The notes below the pieces were generated by a model. The model did not search any database. It saw only the letters and a program-made list of their open reading frames with translations, and was not told the DNA's origin. A stretch of DNA of 64,000 bases from Planctomycetota bacterium (GTDB taxonomy: Bacteria; Planctomycetota; UBA1135; GCA-002686595): the NCBI GenBank assembly GCA_012959525.1, contig DUDB01000046.1, positions 33,929 to 97,928 of the forward strand, in the 5' to 3' direction. The number at the start of each line of letters is the position of its first letter. The stretch's first letter is position 1. This document shows, in pieces, positions 32,259 to 40,990 of the stretch. The translations under genes were made by a program, and so were the position numbers.

Positions 32259-33965
32259 CTACTCCACGTCCAGTTGGGTGACCCGCAACACTTCGTCGGG
32301 TGTCGTCACTCCTGCGCAGATCTTGTCGCGCCCATCAGCCCGCAGGCTGATCATGCCACGCTGGGCTGCGGAGATCTTGATTTCGCTGGCGGTGGCACCG
32401 CCCATGACCTGGGTACGCAGGTCCTGATCCACGGGCAGGAACTCGTAGATTGCCGTCCGTCCCGAGTAGCCCGAGTGGAAGCACTCGTCGCAGCCGCGTC
32501 CCACGGCCACGGTGCCATTCAGTTGCGAGGCGTTCAGTCCAACCTTCTGCAGTTTCGCTTCCCACTCCTCGTCGATGGGGTCATCCTCCTTGCAGTGCTT
32601 GCAAACTGTCCGGACCAGACGCTGGGCGATGATCAGGACCAGGGAGCTGGCGACGAGATAGGGCTCGACGCCTTGATCGATCATGCGCGTGATGGTGGAG
32701 GGCGCATCGTTGGTGTGCACGGTCGAGAAGACCAGGTGCCCGGTGAGGGCTGCGCGGATGGCCACCTCGGCGGTTTCCAGGTCCCGGATCTCGCCCACCA
32801 TCATCACGTCCGGATCCTGGCGTAGGAACGAGCGTAGGCCGGCGGCGAAGGTCAGGCCCTTCTTGGTGTTGACCTGCACCTGGCTGATGCCAGCCAGGGA
32901 GTACTCCACCGGATCCTCGATGGTCAGCACGTTCTTCTGGGTCGTGTCGATCTCCGACATGGAGGCATACAGAGTCGTGGTCTTGCCCGATCCCGTCGGC
33001 CCGGTAACCAGGATGATCCCGTGGTTGTAGGAGAGGTACTCGCGAATGATGGCGCGGTTGTCTTTGGACAGTCCGATCTCTTCTAGGCGGTAGAGCTTGG
33101 CCGTCTTGTCCAGCAGGCGCATCACGATGCGCTCGCCGTGGGTGGTCGGGATGGAACTAATACGCACGTCGACCTCGCCGTCCCCGATGCGAATGGTGGC
33201 ACGGCCATCTTGGGGCAAGCGGCGCTCGGCGATGTCCATCTTGCCCATCACCTTGACGCGCGAGATCATCGCGTCCTGCACCTTGCGCGGGATCGGATCC
33301 ATGTCATACAGGATCCCGTCGATGCGAAAGCGCACCTGCATACGGTCCGGGAAGCACTGGAAGTGGACGTCGGAGGCGCGCAGCTTCAGGGCCTGGAACA
33401 AGATGGTGTTGACCAGCTTGATGATGGGCGCCTTGTTGGAGACGTCGAGCACGTCCTCGGCTTCTTCTATCTCGGCCGCCATAGACTGGATGTCGGCGTC
33501 TTCGGCGACCGCGTCCAGGGCCTCGTCGACCCCGTCCGCCTTGTGTCGGTAGGCGCGCGCGATCAGGCTCGTGATCTCGAGCCGCGGGGCCAGGACTGCA
33601 TCCACCTCCATGCCAAGCATGGCCGCCAGGTCGTCCATGGGGTGGGGGTCGAGGGGCTTGCACGTGGCCACGCGCAGGATTCCATCGTCTCCCGGCTCAA
33701 GAGCCACCAGGTTGTAGTTGCGCGCGAAGTGAACCGGGACCCGGTCCACGAAGTCCGAGGGGACCTTCGTGCCTTCGAGCACCTCGCGGAACTCGTATCC
33801 CAGGTGTTTGGCGTAGACCTGCAGGACCAGGTCCTCGGCCAGGTAGTTCTTGGTCAGGACCACCTGATCCAGGGACTCGCCCGTGGTTGCGGCCAGGGTG
33901 CGACACTCGTCCAGCCGCCCCTTCTCCAATCCCGCTTCGACAAGCAGGTCACCTAGACTAACCAT
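32259..33965 (-). CDS. gspE: Type II secretion ATPase GspE
   Basis: Hexameric ATPase powering pseudopilus assembly. The 568-residue protein has the N1 domain, Walker A GPTGSGKTTTLY, the Asp box and Walker B region MMVGEIRDLETAE, and the His box. The zinc-binding tetracysteine VCKHC and GCDEC lies near the C-terminus. ATG at 33965 overlaps the gspD stop by 8 bp; an ATG at 33980 (MEQQTM) is the alternative. A very long upstream frame is antisense-like overlap with gspD and is rejected. Confidence 0.92.
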   Translation of the reverse strand: MVSLGDLLVEAGLEKGRLDECRTLAATTGESLDQVVLTKNYLAEDLVLQVYAKHLGYEFREVLEGTKVPSDFVDRVPVHFARNYNLVALEPGDDGILRVATCKPLDPHPMDDLAAMLGMEVDAVLAPRLEITSLIARAYRHKADGVDEALDAVAEDADIQSMAAEIEEAEDVLDVSNKAPIIKLVNTILFQALKLRASDVHFQCFPDRMQVRFRIDGILYDMDPIPRKVQDAMISRVKVMGKMDIAERRLPQDGRATIRIGDGEVDVRISSIPTTHGERIVMRLLDKTAKLYRLEEIGLSKDNRAIIREYLSYNHGIILVTGPTGSGKTTTLYASMSEIDTTQKNVLTIEDPVEYSLAGISQVQVNTKKGLTFAAGLRSFLRQDPDVMMVGEIRDLETAEVAIRAALTGHLVFSTVHTNDAPSTITRMIDQGVEPYLVASSLVLIIAQRLVRTVCKHCKEDDPIDEEWEAKLQKVGLNASQLNGTVAVGRGCDECFHSGYSGRTAIYEFLPVDQDLRTQVMGGATASEIKISAAQRGMISLRADGRDKICAGVTTPDEVLRVTQLDVE

Positions 33966-36282
33966 TGTCTGCTGCTCCATCGCCAGAACCATCACCACCG
34001 GCGTCACTGTCTGCGGCACCCTCCGAGCCCTGCTTGAGCAGCTCGCGTGCTCGCTCGGGGTCGAGGCCGAGCTCCGCGGGTGAAACTTCCACGCCGCGCA
34101 CGGGTGCCGAGTAGAGGGGGACGTCGAACCCGGACAGGTCCAGGTCGTTGCCGTCAGGCCCGAAGTGGGGGTCGATCTGGCGCAGGCGCTCGAACCCGAT
34201 GGTGTTGGCGGCCTCGAGCTTCTTGCGGTAGGAGATCTCCGCAAGGTCCGCGAAGGCCACGTCCTTGAGGATGTGTGGCGTCACGAAGAAGTACAGCGCG
34301 GTGCGGTTCACCGTGGAAGCCTTGTTCTCGAAGAGGAACCCGATGATGGGCAAGTCTCCCAGGAAGGGCACCTGTGTCTCGGTGACGTTGGTGTTGTCCA
34401 CAATGATGCCGCCGATCACCATCGTGTCCCCATCAGGCACGTTGACGGAGGTTTCAATGGTGCGGGTCACGCGGGCCGGGGGAACCGGTCCACCAACGGC
34501 TCCGATGAAGGTCGACACTTCGAGGGAGATGCCCAGGCGCAGGTAGCGCGAGGCGCTGATCGAGGGCGAGATCTGCATGGTGATACCCGCCGACTCGTAG
34601 TTCGCGAAGTTCTCCTGGGTTTGGCCACCGATTCCGCCCGAGGCGGTGATCGTGGTGGTCGGCTGCTCATCGAGCGTTGTGACGGTCGCGTTGCCGTTGT
34701 TGTTGACCAAGACGGAGGGCACGTTGAGCACGTTGGAGTTGCGCTTCTCCTCCAGCAGGTTCAGCAGGACTGGCATGGAGAAGTCGTCTCCGTCCAGGAT
34801 GCCAGCGGTCATGCCATTGATAGAGTTGGGAACCTTCGTGTCGGGGATGCCATCGTTGTCCGTATCGGCCAGGGTGGAGAGACCGAAGTTGGTCAGCCCG
34901 AATCCCCCGTTTTCGCCCACGCCGGGGATGTCGGCTAGCCCCAACTCCACTCCGATGTTCAGGATGTCGCGACCGGAGAGCTCGACGAGCGCCGTCTCGA
35001 TCAGGACCTGGTCCTGACGTTGATCCAGACGTTTGATGAGCGTTATCAGCTCCTCGTAGCGCGACCTGCTGGCCGCGATCAACAGCGAGTTGGTCTGCAC
35101 GTCTTCCACCACGACAAACTCCGCGGCGCCCGATCCGCTCCGGTTCTGGTTCTGGTTCTGGGCACCTCTTGCCTGATCCATGCGGGCGGCGTCCTGCAGG
35201 AACTTGTTCAGGGTCTCCGCCGTCTCCAGGGCGGAGACGTTCTCCAGGGGGTACACGTGATAGGTGCGCTCGCGCTCGACGATATCGACGTCCAGGCGCG
35301 CGATGAGGTCCTTGATGGAGGGCATGTCCTCGGGCATGGCCATCACCAGGAGGGAGTTCGTGCGCGGGTTGACCATGATCTTGGCCTCGGTCTGGCCACG
35401 TTGGAGCTGGCCCGTAGCACCCTGTGCGGGCTGTTGACCTCGGGCGTTGCTCTGAGCGGCCCGGCGCGAGGCCTCGAGGAGTTCCTCGATGGTGCTGGCG
35501 ATCTCGTCGGCGGCCGCATACTCCAGGGGAATGACTTCGAACTGGGGCACGATGGGATCGACCTTCGAAGCGTTGTCCACAATGGTCAGCATGCGCGCAA
35601 GGGAGACCACGTTCGATCCGAACCCCATGAGTACGACGGAGTTCGTGTTGCCCGCGGGCAACATCGATTGGGTGTTGGGATCGGGAAACATCTGGCGCAA
35701 GGACGTCGTGACCTGCCGTATGTCCGTGTTGGGCAGGTGGATGACGGAGGTGATCAGCGTGGCCGGCTGGTTCTCGTATTCGTGGAGGTCCTCGGGGTCG
35801 ACGTAGGTGCTGGCCGACTTGATGGTGCTGCGGGCTCCGGTGTCCAGGCTCGTGATCTCGATCACCGAGATCGGTTCGGGCCCGACCTGCGTGCAGACGA
35901 AGTTGTTGATGACGAGGAGGATCTGGAAGAAGTTGTAGAAGTCCTTCTTCGGGACCTTCTTGGACCCGATCAGGAGCACCTTGGCGTTGGCCAGGTAGCC
36001 CTGGGTCTCCGTGTCGTAGGTGAACGTGATGCCGGTGACGCTCTGGCAGGTCTGGACGAAGTTCTCCAGCGTCATGCCTTCACCCTTGTCCTTCCCACCC
36101 GTGGCAAAGGTCAGCAAGTAGTTGTCGGCGTCCAGCACTTGGATGGGCGGCGTGGGGGCATCGTCTTGGACGAGAGCTGGGCCCCGAAGAAAACCTGCGG
36201 AGGCAGCCAAGGGAGCCACCAGCGCGGGTGCTGGAGTGGCGGCTGGGAGGATCAGCGGGAGGGCAAGGAGGGTGGCGATCAT
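33958..36282 (-). CDS. gspD: Type II secretion outer-membrane secretin GspD
   Basis: Outer-membrane multimeric channel of the type II secretion system. The 774-residue protein has a hydrophobic leader, several N-domains (about 50-460, with repeated LPNTDIRQVTTSLRQMFPD and YPLENVSALETAETLN motifs), and the secretin domain (about 480-700). The latter carries VPFLGDLPIIGFLF, the conserved secretin end signature. The leader lacks basic residues before the hydrophobic core, which is odd, but no upstream in-frame start is available. It is the first gene of the operon and is divergent from the EIIA gene. Confidence 0.9.
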   Translation of the reverse strand: MIATLLALPLILPAATPAPALVAPLAASAGFLRGPALVQDDAPTPPIQVLDADNYLLTFATGGKDKGEGMTLENFVQTCQSVTGITFTYDTETQGYLANAKVLLIGSKKVPKKDFYNFFQILLVINNFVCTQVGPEPISVIEITSLDTGARSTIKSASTYVDPEDLHEYENQPATLITSVIHLPNTDIRQVTTSLRQMFPDPNTQSMLPAGNTNSVVLMGFGSNVVSLARMLTIVDNASKVDPIVPQFEVIPLEYAAADEIASTIEELLEASRRAAQSNARGQQPAQGATGQLQRGQTEAKIMVNPRTNSLLVMAMPEDMPSIKDLIARLDVDIVERERTYHVYPLENVSALETAETLNKFLQDAARMDQARGAQNQNQNRSGSGAAEFVVVEDVQTNSLLIAASRSRYEELITLIKRLDQRQDQVLIETALVELSGRDILNIGVELGLADIPGVGENGGFGLTNFGLSTLADTDNDGIPDTKVPNSINGMTAGILDGDDFSMPVLLNLLEEKRNSNVLNVPSVLVNNNGNATVTTLDEQPTTTITASGGIGGQTQENFANYESAGITMQISPSISASRYLRLGISLEVSTFIGAVGGPVPPARVTRTIETSVNVPDGDTMVIGGIIVDNTNVTETQVPFLGDLPIIGFLFENKASTVNRTALYFFVTPHILKDVAFADLAEISYRKKLEAANTIGFERLRQIDPHFGPDGNDLDLSGFDVPLYSAPVRGVEVSPAELGLDPERARELLKQGSEGAADSDAGGDGSGDGAADNG

Positions 36283-36600
36283 CTTGGTTTCTCTGGCAGC
36301 CCGAGCGGGGTAGGGGGGAGGCGGCTCGGAAGTAGGAATGGAGGCTCTATCTCGTTGTGTCTGCGGCAGTTAGGGCCCACCCAGTCGGTTCCGGGCGGCA
36401 CTCTAGGCACCGTGGGGGCCCAAGTCAAACCGAGGCTGGCAGTCTGGTATGCAGTAGGAGACGCTCCAGAAGTCGGGGTCTTCCCGCCCAGAGGTGATTC
36501 CTGCCCTGGGGCAGGGAGACCTTCCCCATGGCCCCTGGTGCCGGTCGGGAGCCGAAAGCACTAGTGCGCCAAACCCCGACCGGGCTATCCTTGCGCGCCC
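36283..36600. other. Divergent gspD/EIIA intergenic region
   Basis: A 318-bp spacer without a convincing gene. It carries an extended -10 (see 36586-36591) for the plus-strand gene, a minus-strand TAGAGT at 36400-36405 that could serve gspD, and a short hairpin CCTGCC / GGCAGG near 36501-36516. Nothing else is seen. Confidence 0.35.
36586..36591 (+). promoter_or_regulatory. Candidate extended -10 promoter, leaderless type
   Basis: GGGCTATCCT (36582-36591) ends 9 bases before the EIIA ATG, the same decamer and spacing as before mnmD at 15467-15476. Confidence 0.45.
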
Positions 36601-37068
36601 ATGCTCCTCGCAGAACTCTTTGAGGCACAGGATCTCCTGGTGCACTTCGACCCCACTGACAAGTGGGAGGCGATCCATAACCTCGTCCAGTATCTGGTGA
36701 GTGCCGGCAAGCTCGACGAGTCCCAGTCCGAGGCCGTCCTCGAGGCCGTCCTCTCGCGCGAGCGCTCCATGTCCACGGGCATGGAGAACGGCATCGCCAT
36801 CCCGCACGCCGCCGTGGACGAATTGGATTCCGTGTTGGCGTGCATGGGGGTCGTGACCCGGGAAGAGGGTCTGGCATTCGAGAGCATCGATGGGCAGCCC
36901 GCTCGCCTCGTGGTCATGCTTGTGATCCCCCGCGCGCAGAAGCTCCTGCACATCCGCACCCTTGCCGACGTGGCACGCGTCTTGTCCAAGGAGGACGTGC
37001 GCGGTGCTCTGCTTGGGGCAGCCGATCAACAGGCGGCTCATCAGGTGCTCGTGCAGAGCGGAGGCTGA
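36601..37068 (+). CDS. ptsN: PTS EIIA domain protein of the nitrogen-PTS (PtsN) type
   Basis: Phosphocarrier regulator of 155 residues. The phosphorylated His is at 69 in ENGIAIPHA, the EIIA-Fru/Ntr active-site motif. The rest (LHIRTLADVARVL) matches the four-helix and mixed-sheet EIIA fold. Stand-alone EIIA proteins of this type usually act as regulators of potassium transport, nitrogen or stress responses rather than in sugar uptake. No PTS EI or HPr lies in the window, so the phosphate donor is not visible. It is 51 bp upstream of the spermidine-synthase-like gene. Confidence 0.88.
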   Translation: MLLAELFEAQDLLVHFDPTDKWEAIHNLVQYLVSAGKLDESQSEAVLEAVLSRERSMSTGMENGIAIPHAAVDELDSVLACMGVVTREEGLAFESIDGQPARLVVMLVIPRAQKLLHIRTLADVARVLSKEDVRGALLGAADQQAAHQVLVQSGG

Positions 37069-37119
37069 GCTCGTCTTGGTCGATTCGACCCGGGGTGCCT
37101 GCATGGTGGCTGACGCCCG

Positions 37120-39810
37120 ATGACTCGCATCGATCGCAAACCGCTCCTGCTGCTGTCCGCCGCGCTTGCGGGCGCGGGCGGGTTGGCTGGAGAGAGTCTC
37201 TTGATTGCTTCCTTAGGCCTGCTGGTGGGGCAAGGTCGTGCCGCGGCTTTGGGCTTGTGTCTGTGGATCGCCGGTTGGGCGTTGGGTGCATGGATCGCCG
37301 GTCGCTCGCCCGCGCACCGAGCGCCTTTCTGGCTTGTGGGTGCGGGCATCCTGGCCGGCGTGGGAATTCCCTTGGCCTTCACGGGCTTGCACCTATGTGC
37401 GGGAGGCGCGTTGCCCCCCGCGTTGTGGGGTGTGGCGGGTAGCGTGTTGATCCTGTCGGCCGCGTTGCCTCAAGGTGCGTTTCTTCCACTCCTTGCTCGC
37501 AGCTGGTCGACACGGGGCGGTGGAGCACGCGACGTCTCCTGGCTTTTCGCGGCCAACCTGGCTGCAGCAGTCGCGGCCGCTCGCTATGTCGGCTTTGATC
37601 TGGCCGCCAGCCACTCCCGGACGACCGCTGCCCTGTGCGCCGGAGGCCTCTCTCTGATCGCGGGTGCTCTGGGATATCTCGGTGCGGGCCGCGCCGCCTC
37701 GACGGGATCCACTCCAGCGGGAGGGTCCACCATTCCCCTGCGAATTGGCTGTGTGGCGGCCCTCGTCACCGCCTGGCTGGCGGGCATCGAGTGGGCCGGA
37801 TTCCGCCTGGGCGCGGTCTGGCTCGGTGGGTTGCAGCCGGCCGTGACCGCGGTCCTGTGTGGGTCCCTCGCCGCACTGGCCCTAGGAGCCGCGATCCTGC
37901 CCCGCTTCCTGCCGCACGACGCCCGGGCTCCCCTGGCACTCCTGCCCCTGGCCTCCCTGGGCTCCGCCTGGCTCCTGTGCCCGTGGAGCACGACGGGATT
38001 CGAGCGGGGATGGATGGACAGTCTGGCCGCCCTGGTCCTCCTGGGCCCTGCTCTCCTCCCCCTGGGGGCCGTGATCCCGACCCTGCACCGCTCGCTCGCC
38101 GGGGGCGAGAGTGGTCGCCGCCTGGGAGACCTGCTCCTGCACGAGGCCTGGGGAGCGTTGCTCGGAGTGCCGCTTCTGCACTGGGCTCTGCTTCCCTCTC
38201 TGGGGACGGCGGCTTCCCTGGGCGTTCTGGGCGCCCTGGCTCTGCCCACCTGCTTGCTCCTGAATGAGACTTCCCGCTCGGCAAGGGGCATGGTGAGTGC
38301 CGTGGCTCTGGCCGTTCTGGCTTGGGGCTTGCTGGCCCCCGAACCCGTGCTCGCCTCGAAGGCGCTCTCGAATCCGGCCTTCAAGGTCCTCTCCTTTGCG
38401 GAGGACGAGCACTTTGCGGTGAGTGTGGTGGATGACGGAGTGCGGGCGGAGCGCACCCTGCTTACGGACGACTTTCGCGCCACGGCGGTGGGGGACGACT
38501 ACCTCTACATGCGTGTGCTCGGTCACCTGCCGCTGCTCTTGCACCCCCGCCCCGAGCGCGTGGCCGTGCTGGCTTTTGGTACCGGCACTACGGCTGGCGC
38601 CGTCTCTGTGCACCCCGTGGTGCAGCGCATCGACCTGCTTGAGATATCTTCGGCCGTGATCGAGGCAGCACCGTTCTTTGAAGAGGTCAATCGCGGCGTG
38701 GCGGCGGAAGGGCTGCCGGGCCTCCTCGATCCAGATGATGGGAATGGTCGGGTCGTCCTGCACCTGGACGATGGTCGTCGCACCCTTCTGCTCGCGGACC
38801 ATGGGTGGGACGTCATCACCATGGAGCCGCTCCTGCCGGACTCGCCTTTTGCCGTACACCTCTACACGCCAGAGTTCTACGCCATCGCGCGCCAGGCCCT
38901 GGCGCCGAGCGGTCTACTCTGTCAGTGGGTGCCGCCCCACGCTCTGGCGCCCGCGACCTTCGACGCCGTTCTCGGTGCATTCTGCGAGTCGTTTCCGTGG
39001 AGTGGTGTTTTCCTGTTTGGCACCCAGGTCGTCCTGCTCGGGTCCGACACCGAGCCCGCGTTGGACCCGGCGCGCTTTCCCGAGGCAGCCAGTCAGCTTC
39101 ACGACGTGCTGGTCCCACTGGGGCTTGAGAACCCTGCAGGAGTTCTGGCTCGCTATGTCACCGGGGGGGCCGGCTGGCCCGAGGTGGCCCGGCCCCTAAC
39201 CGATCGGGATCCCTGGATCGTGTATCGCAGGCAGCGTACGGGTGCTCAGTACCTCGCCGACCTGCCCACCAACCTGGCCCGGCTGCGGAATCTCGAGGAG
39301 CTGCCGCCCAGTGCATGGCTGGTGGCGGACGCCGGAGCCGCGGGCCTGGAGCGCTTGGAGCAGGTGCGCACCCTGCACCACGCGCGCGAAGCCTGGCGGC
39401 GCTGGGACCTGGAGCGCCGTGGCCTCTCCGCCCCGGGCGAGGGCCCGGGGGCTGCGCTGGAGGTCTGGCTTGCCCGGCTCGAGAAAGGGGACGATCCGGA
39501 GGTGCAGCAATTCCGGCGCCAGGTGAAGTTTGATGCCATGCGGACCGGGGGCGTGGCGGATATCGCGGCGGGCCGCCACTCCGCGGCCCTGGCTAAGCTG
39601 ACCACGGCCATTGAGTTGAGGCCCGAGCGCGCCGATCTACACCTGTTCATGGCACTGGTGGCTCAACGCCTGGGGAGTGCCGAGCTTGCCCTGCGCGCCT
39701 GGGAGAGAGCCCTCGGACTCTGCCCTCGGATCCTGGAGACACCCCAGGGCCAGAAGGCTCAGCAGTTGGGCCTGCGGTTCCCTTCTCTGGCGGCCTCGGC
39801 GCAGAGGTAA
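37120..39810 (+). CDS. Membrane spermidine-synthase-like protein with C-terminal TPR
   Basis: An 896-residue fusion. About ten to twelve transmembrane helices fill residues 8-410. A spermidine-synthase-like methyltransferase fold follows (about 430-660), with a glycine-rich SAM-type loop AFGTGTTAGAVS and LLEIS. TPR-like helices lie at about 790-890 (ALAKLTTAIELRPERADLHLFMAL). The usual GGGDG motif and the catalytic Asp of true polyamine synthases are absent; the corresponding segment reads DVITMEPLLP. It is therefore unlikely to be an authentic aminopropyltransferase. Such fused proteins are common in bacteria and their substrate is unknown. Start ATG 37120. Confidence 0.8.
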   Translation: MTRIDRKPLLLLSAALAGAGGLAGESLLIASLGLLVGQGRAAALGLCLWIAGWALGAWIAGRSPAHRAPFWLVGAGILAGVGIPLAFTGLHLCAGGALPPALWGVAGSVLILSAALPQGAFLPLLARSWSTRGGGARDVSWLFAANLAAAVAAARYVGFDLAASHSRTTAALCAGGLSLIAGALGYLGAGRAASTGSTPAGGSTIPLRIGCVAALVTAWLAGIEWAGFRLGAVWLGGLQPAVTAVLCGSLAALALGAAILPRFLPHDARAPLALLPLASLGSAWLLCPWSTTGFERGWMDSLAALVLLGPALLPLGAVIPTLHRSLAGGESGRRLGDLLLHEAWGALLGVPLLHWALLPSLGTAASLGVLGALALPTCLLLNETSRSARGMVSAVALAVLAWGLLAPEPVLASKALSNPAFKVLSFAEDEHFAVSVVDDGVRAERTLLTDDFRATAVGDDYLYMRVLGHLPLLLHPRPERVAVLAFGTGTTAGAVSVHPVVQRIDLLEISSAVIEAAPFFEEVNRGVAAEGLPGLLDPDDGNGRVVLHLDDGRRTLLLADHGWDVITMEPLLPDSPFAVHLYTPEFYAIARQALAPSGLLCQWVPPHALAPATFDAVLGAFCESFPWSGVFLFGTQVVLLGSDTEPALDPARFPEAASQLHDVLVPLGLENPAGVLARYVTGGAGWPEVARPLTDRDPWIVYRRQRTGAQYLADLPTNLARLRNLEELPPSAWLVADAGAAGLERLEQVRTLHHAREAWRRWDLERRGLSAPGEGPGAALEVWLARLEKGDDPEVQQFRRQVKFDAMRTGGVADIAAGRHSAALAKLTTAIELRPERADLHLFMALVAQRLGSAELALRAWERALGLCPRILETPQGQKAQQLGLRFPSLAASAQR

Positions 39811-39822
39811 GGGCACGCGCCC

Positions 39823-40911
39823 CTACACCCACTCCTGCATGCGTTCACGCAGGCAGGCCTCGATCTTCTCCGCGCACGCTGCGTAGACCGCTCGCCCGCC
39901 GCCGATAGGATCGGGGATGTCCTCTCCATGGGGATCGAGAAGCTGGGCCTTCTGAGAGGTTCGCTCGCTCAACAGGTTGCGATGATCGCGGGTGAGGCAG
40001 TAGATGCGATCGGACTGTTGCAGCAGGGTCTCGTCTGCGGGCTGCGAGCGGTGATCGCTGAGGTCGATGGAGCGCGGCTTCAAGAGTTCGACCGCTTCGT
40101 GGGACGCGGGACTGCCGGGCCCCGCGAAGACTCCCGCGGATTGCACTTCAAAACCGAACCGTGACAGGTCGGATGATCCGAGGCGCTCCGCGAGCAAGGC
40201 ACGTGCGAGCCCTTCAGCCATGGGGCTGCGGCAGGTGTTGCCCGTGCAGACGAACAACAGGCGCAACCCGGCGGCTCGGCGCAGGTCTTCGGCATTCAGG
40301 CATCCCTCCCGGAGCAGGTCGAACCGGTCGGGTCCCAAGCGTAGAACGCTGGAGCCCATGGCCAGGGGTGAGGGGCCGCCATCCAGGACGCAGTTCACCT
40401 GATCCTCAAACCGGCTCGCGACGGTTCCGGCATCGGTGAGGGGCTCCTCCCCGCTTCCGTTGGCGCTACTGGCCACCACGGGAAATGGGAGGCCGTCCAG
40501 CAGGGCGCGCGTGCCCCCGTGGGCGGGAACCCTGATGCCCAGCCACCCATCCTGGGCTACCGCCTCCAGGCCTTTGGGGATATGGGGAAGGACGAGGGTC
40601 AGGGGACCCGGCCAATAGCGCTCGGTCAGACGCCGCACCAGGGCACCCAAGGGGACCTCTCCTTCCAGGGGGCGTTCCCCCGAGCCGGCGTGCCATGTGA
40701 AGGGCGCCTCGGGTGAGCGCCCTTTGACGGTCCGCAGTCGCTCGATGGCGTCCGGGTCATCTCCCCGAGCCGCGAGTCCGTAGACCGTCTCCGTGGGGAT
40801 CGCCACTAGCTCGCCCGCCGAGAGCGCCTCCTGGACTCGTTGGACAAGCTCCTGCGGCAGATCGCCGGGGCTTTCCGCATCGGGCAGTGGAAGGATGGGG
40901 GGCAGGGCCAT
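39823..40911 (-). CDS. Fusion of threonylcarbamoyl-AMP synthase and YwlE-like phosphatase
   Basis: A 362-residue fusion. Residues 20-205 are a YrdC/TsaC domain, with the motif ELVAIPTETVYGLAARG, KGRSPEAP, and SSANGSGEEPL; it should make L-threonylcarbamoyl-AMP for tRNA t6A37. Residues 217-362 are a low-molecular-weight phosphatase with P-loop VCTGNTCRSPMAEG: the nucleophile Cys222, Arg228, and the general acid in DIPDPIGG near 336. The Thr in the loop (CTGNTCR) is the residue that gives B. subtilis YwlE its protein-arginine phosphatase preference, where tyrosine phosphatases have Ile. The start ATG 40911 is preceded by a divergent promoter region. Confidence 0.85.
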   Translation of the reverse strand: MALPPILPLPDAESPGDLPQELVQRVQEALSAGELVAIPTETVYGLAARGDDPDAIERLRTVKGRSPEAPFTWHAGSGERPLEGEVPLGALVRRLTERYWPGPLTLVLPHIPKGLEAVAQDGWLGIRVPAHGGTRALLDGLPFPVVASSANGSGEEPLTDAGTVASRFEDQVNCVLDGGPSPLAMGSSVLRLGPDRFDLLREGCLNAEDLRRAAGLRLLFVCTGNTCRSPMAEGLARALLAERLGSSDLSRFGFEVQSAGVFAGPGSPASHEAVELLKPRSIDLSDHRSQPADETLLQQSDRIYCLTRDHRNLLSERTSQKAQLLDPHGEDIPDPIGGGRAVYAACAEKIEACLRERMQEWV

Positions 40912-40990
40912 GGGTGGGGGCGTCAGGGCCTCGAGACATTGGTAGCCTATCGCCTCGTGGCCCGGCCCCCAACGGGCGGGGCGCAATCCC

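Noticed and set aside
35020..36564. A 514-codon plus-strand frame opposite gspD
   Set aside because: Same shadow effect; the minus-strand reading has secretin motifs and the plus-strand product has none.
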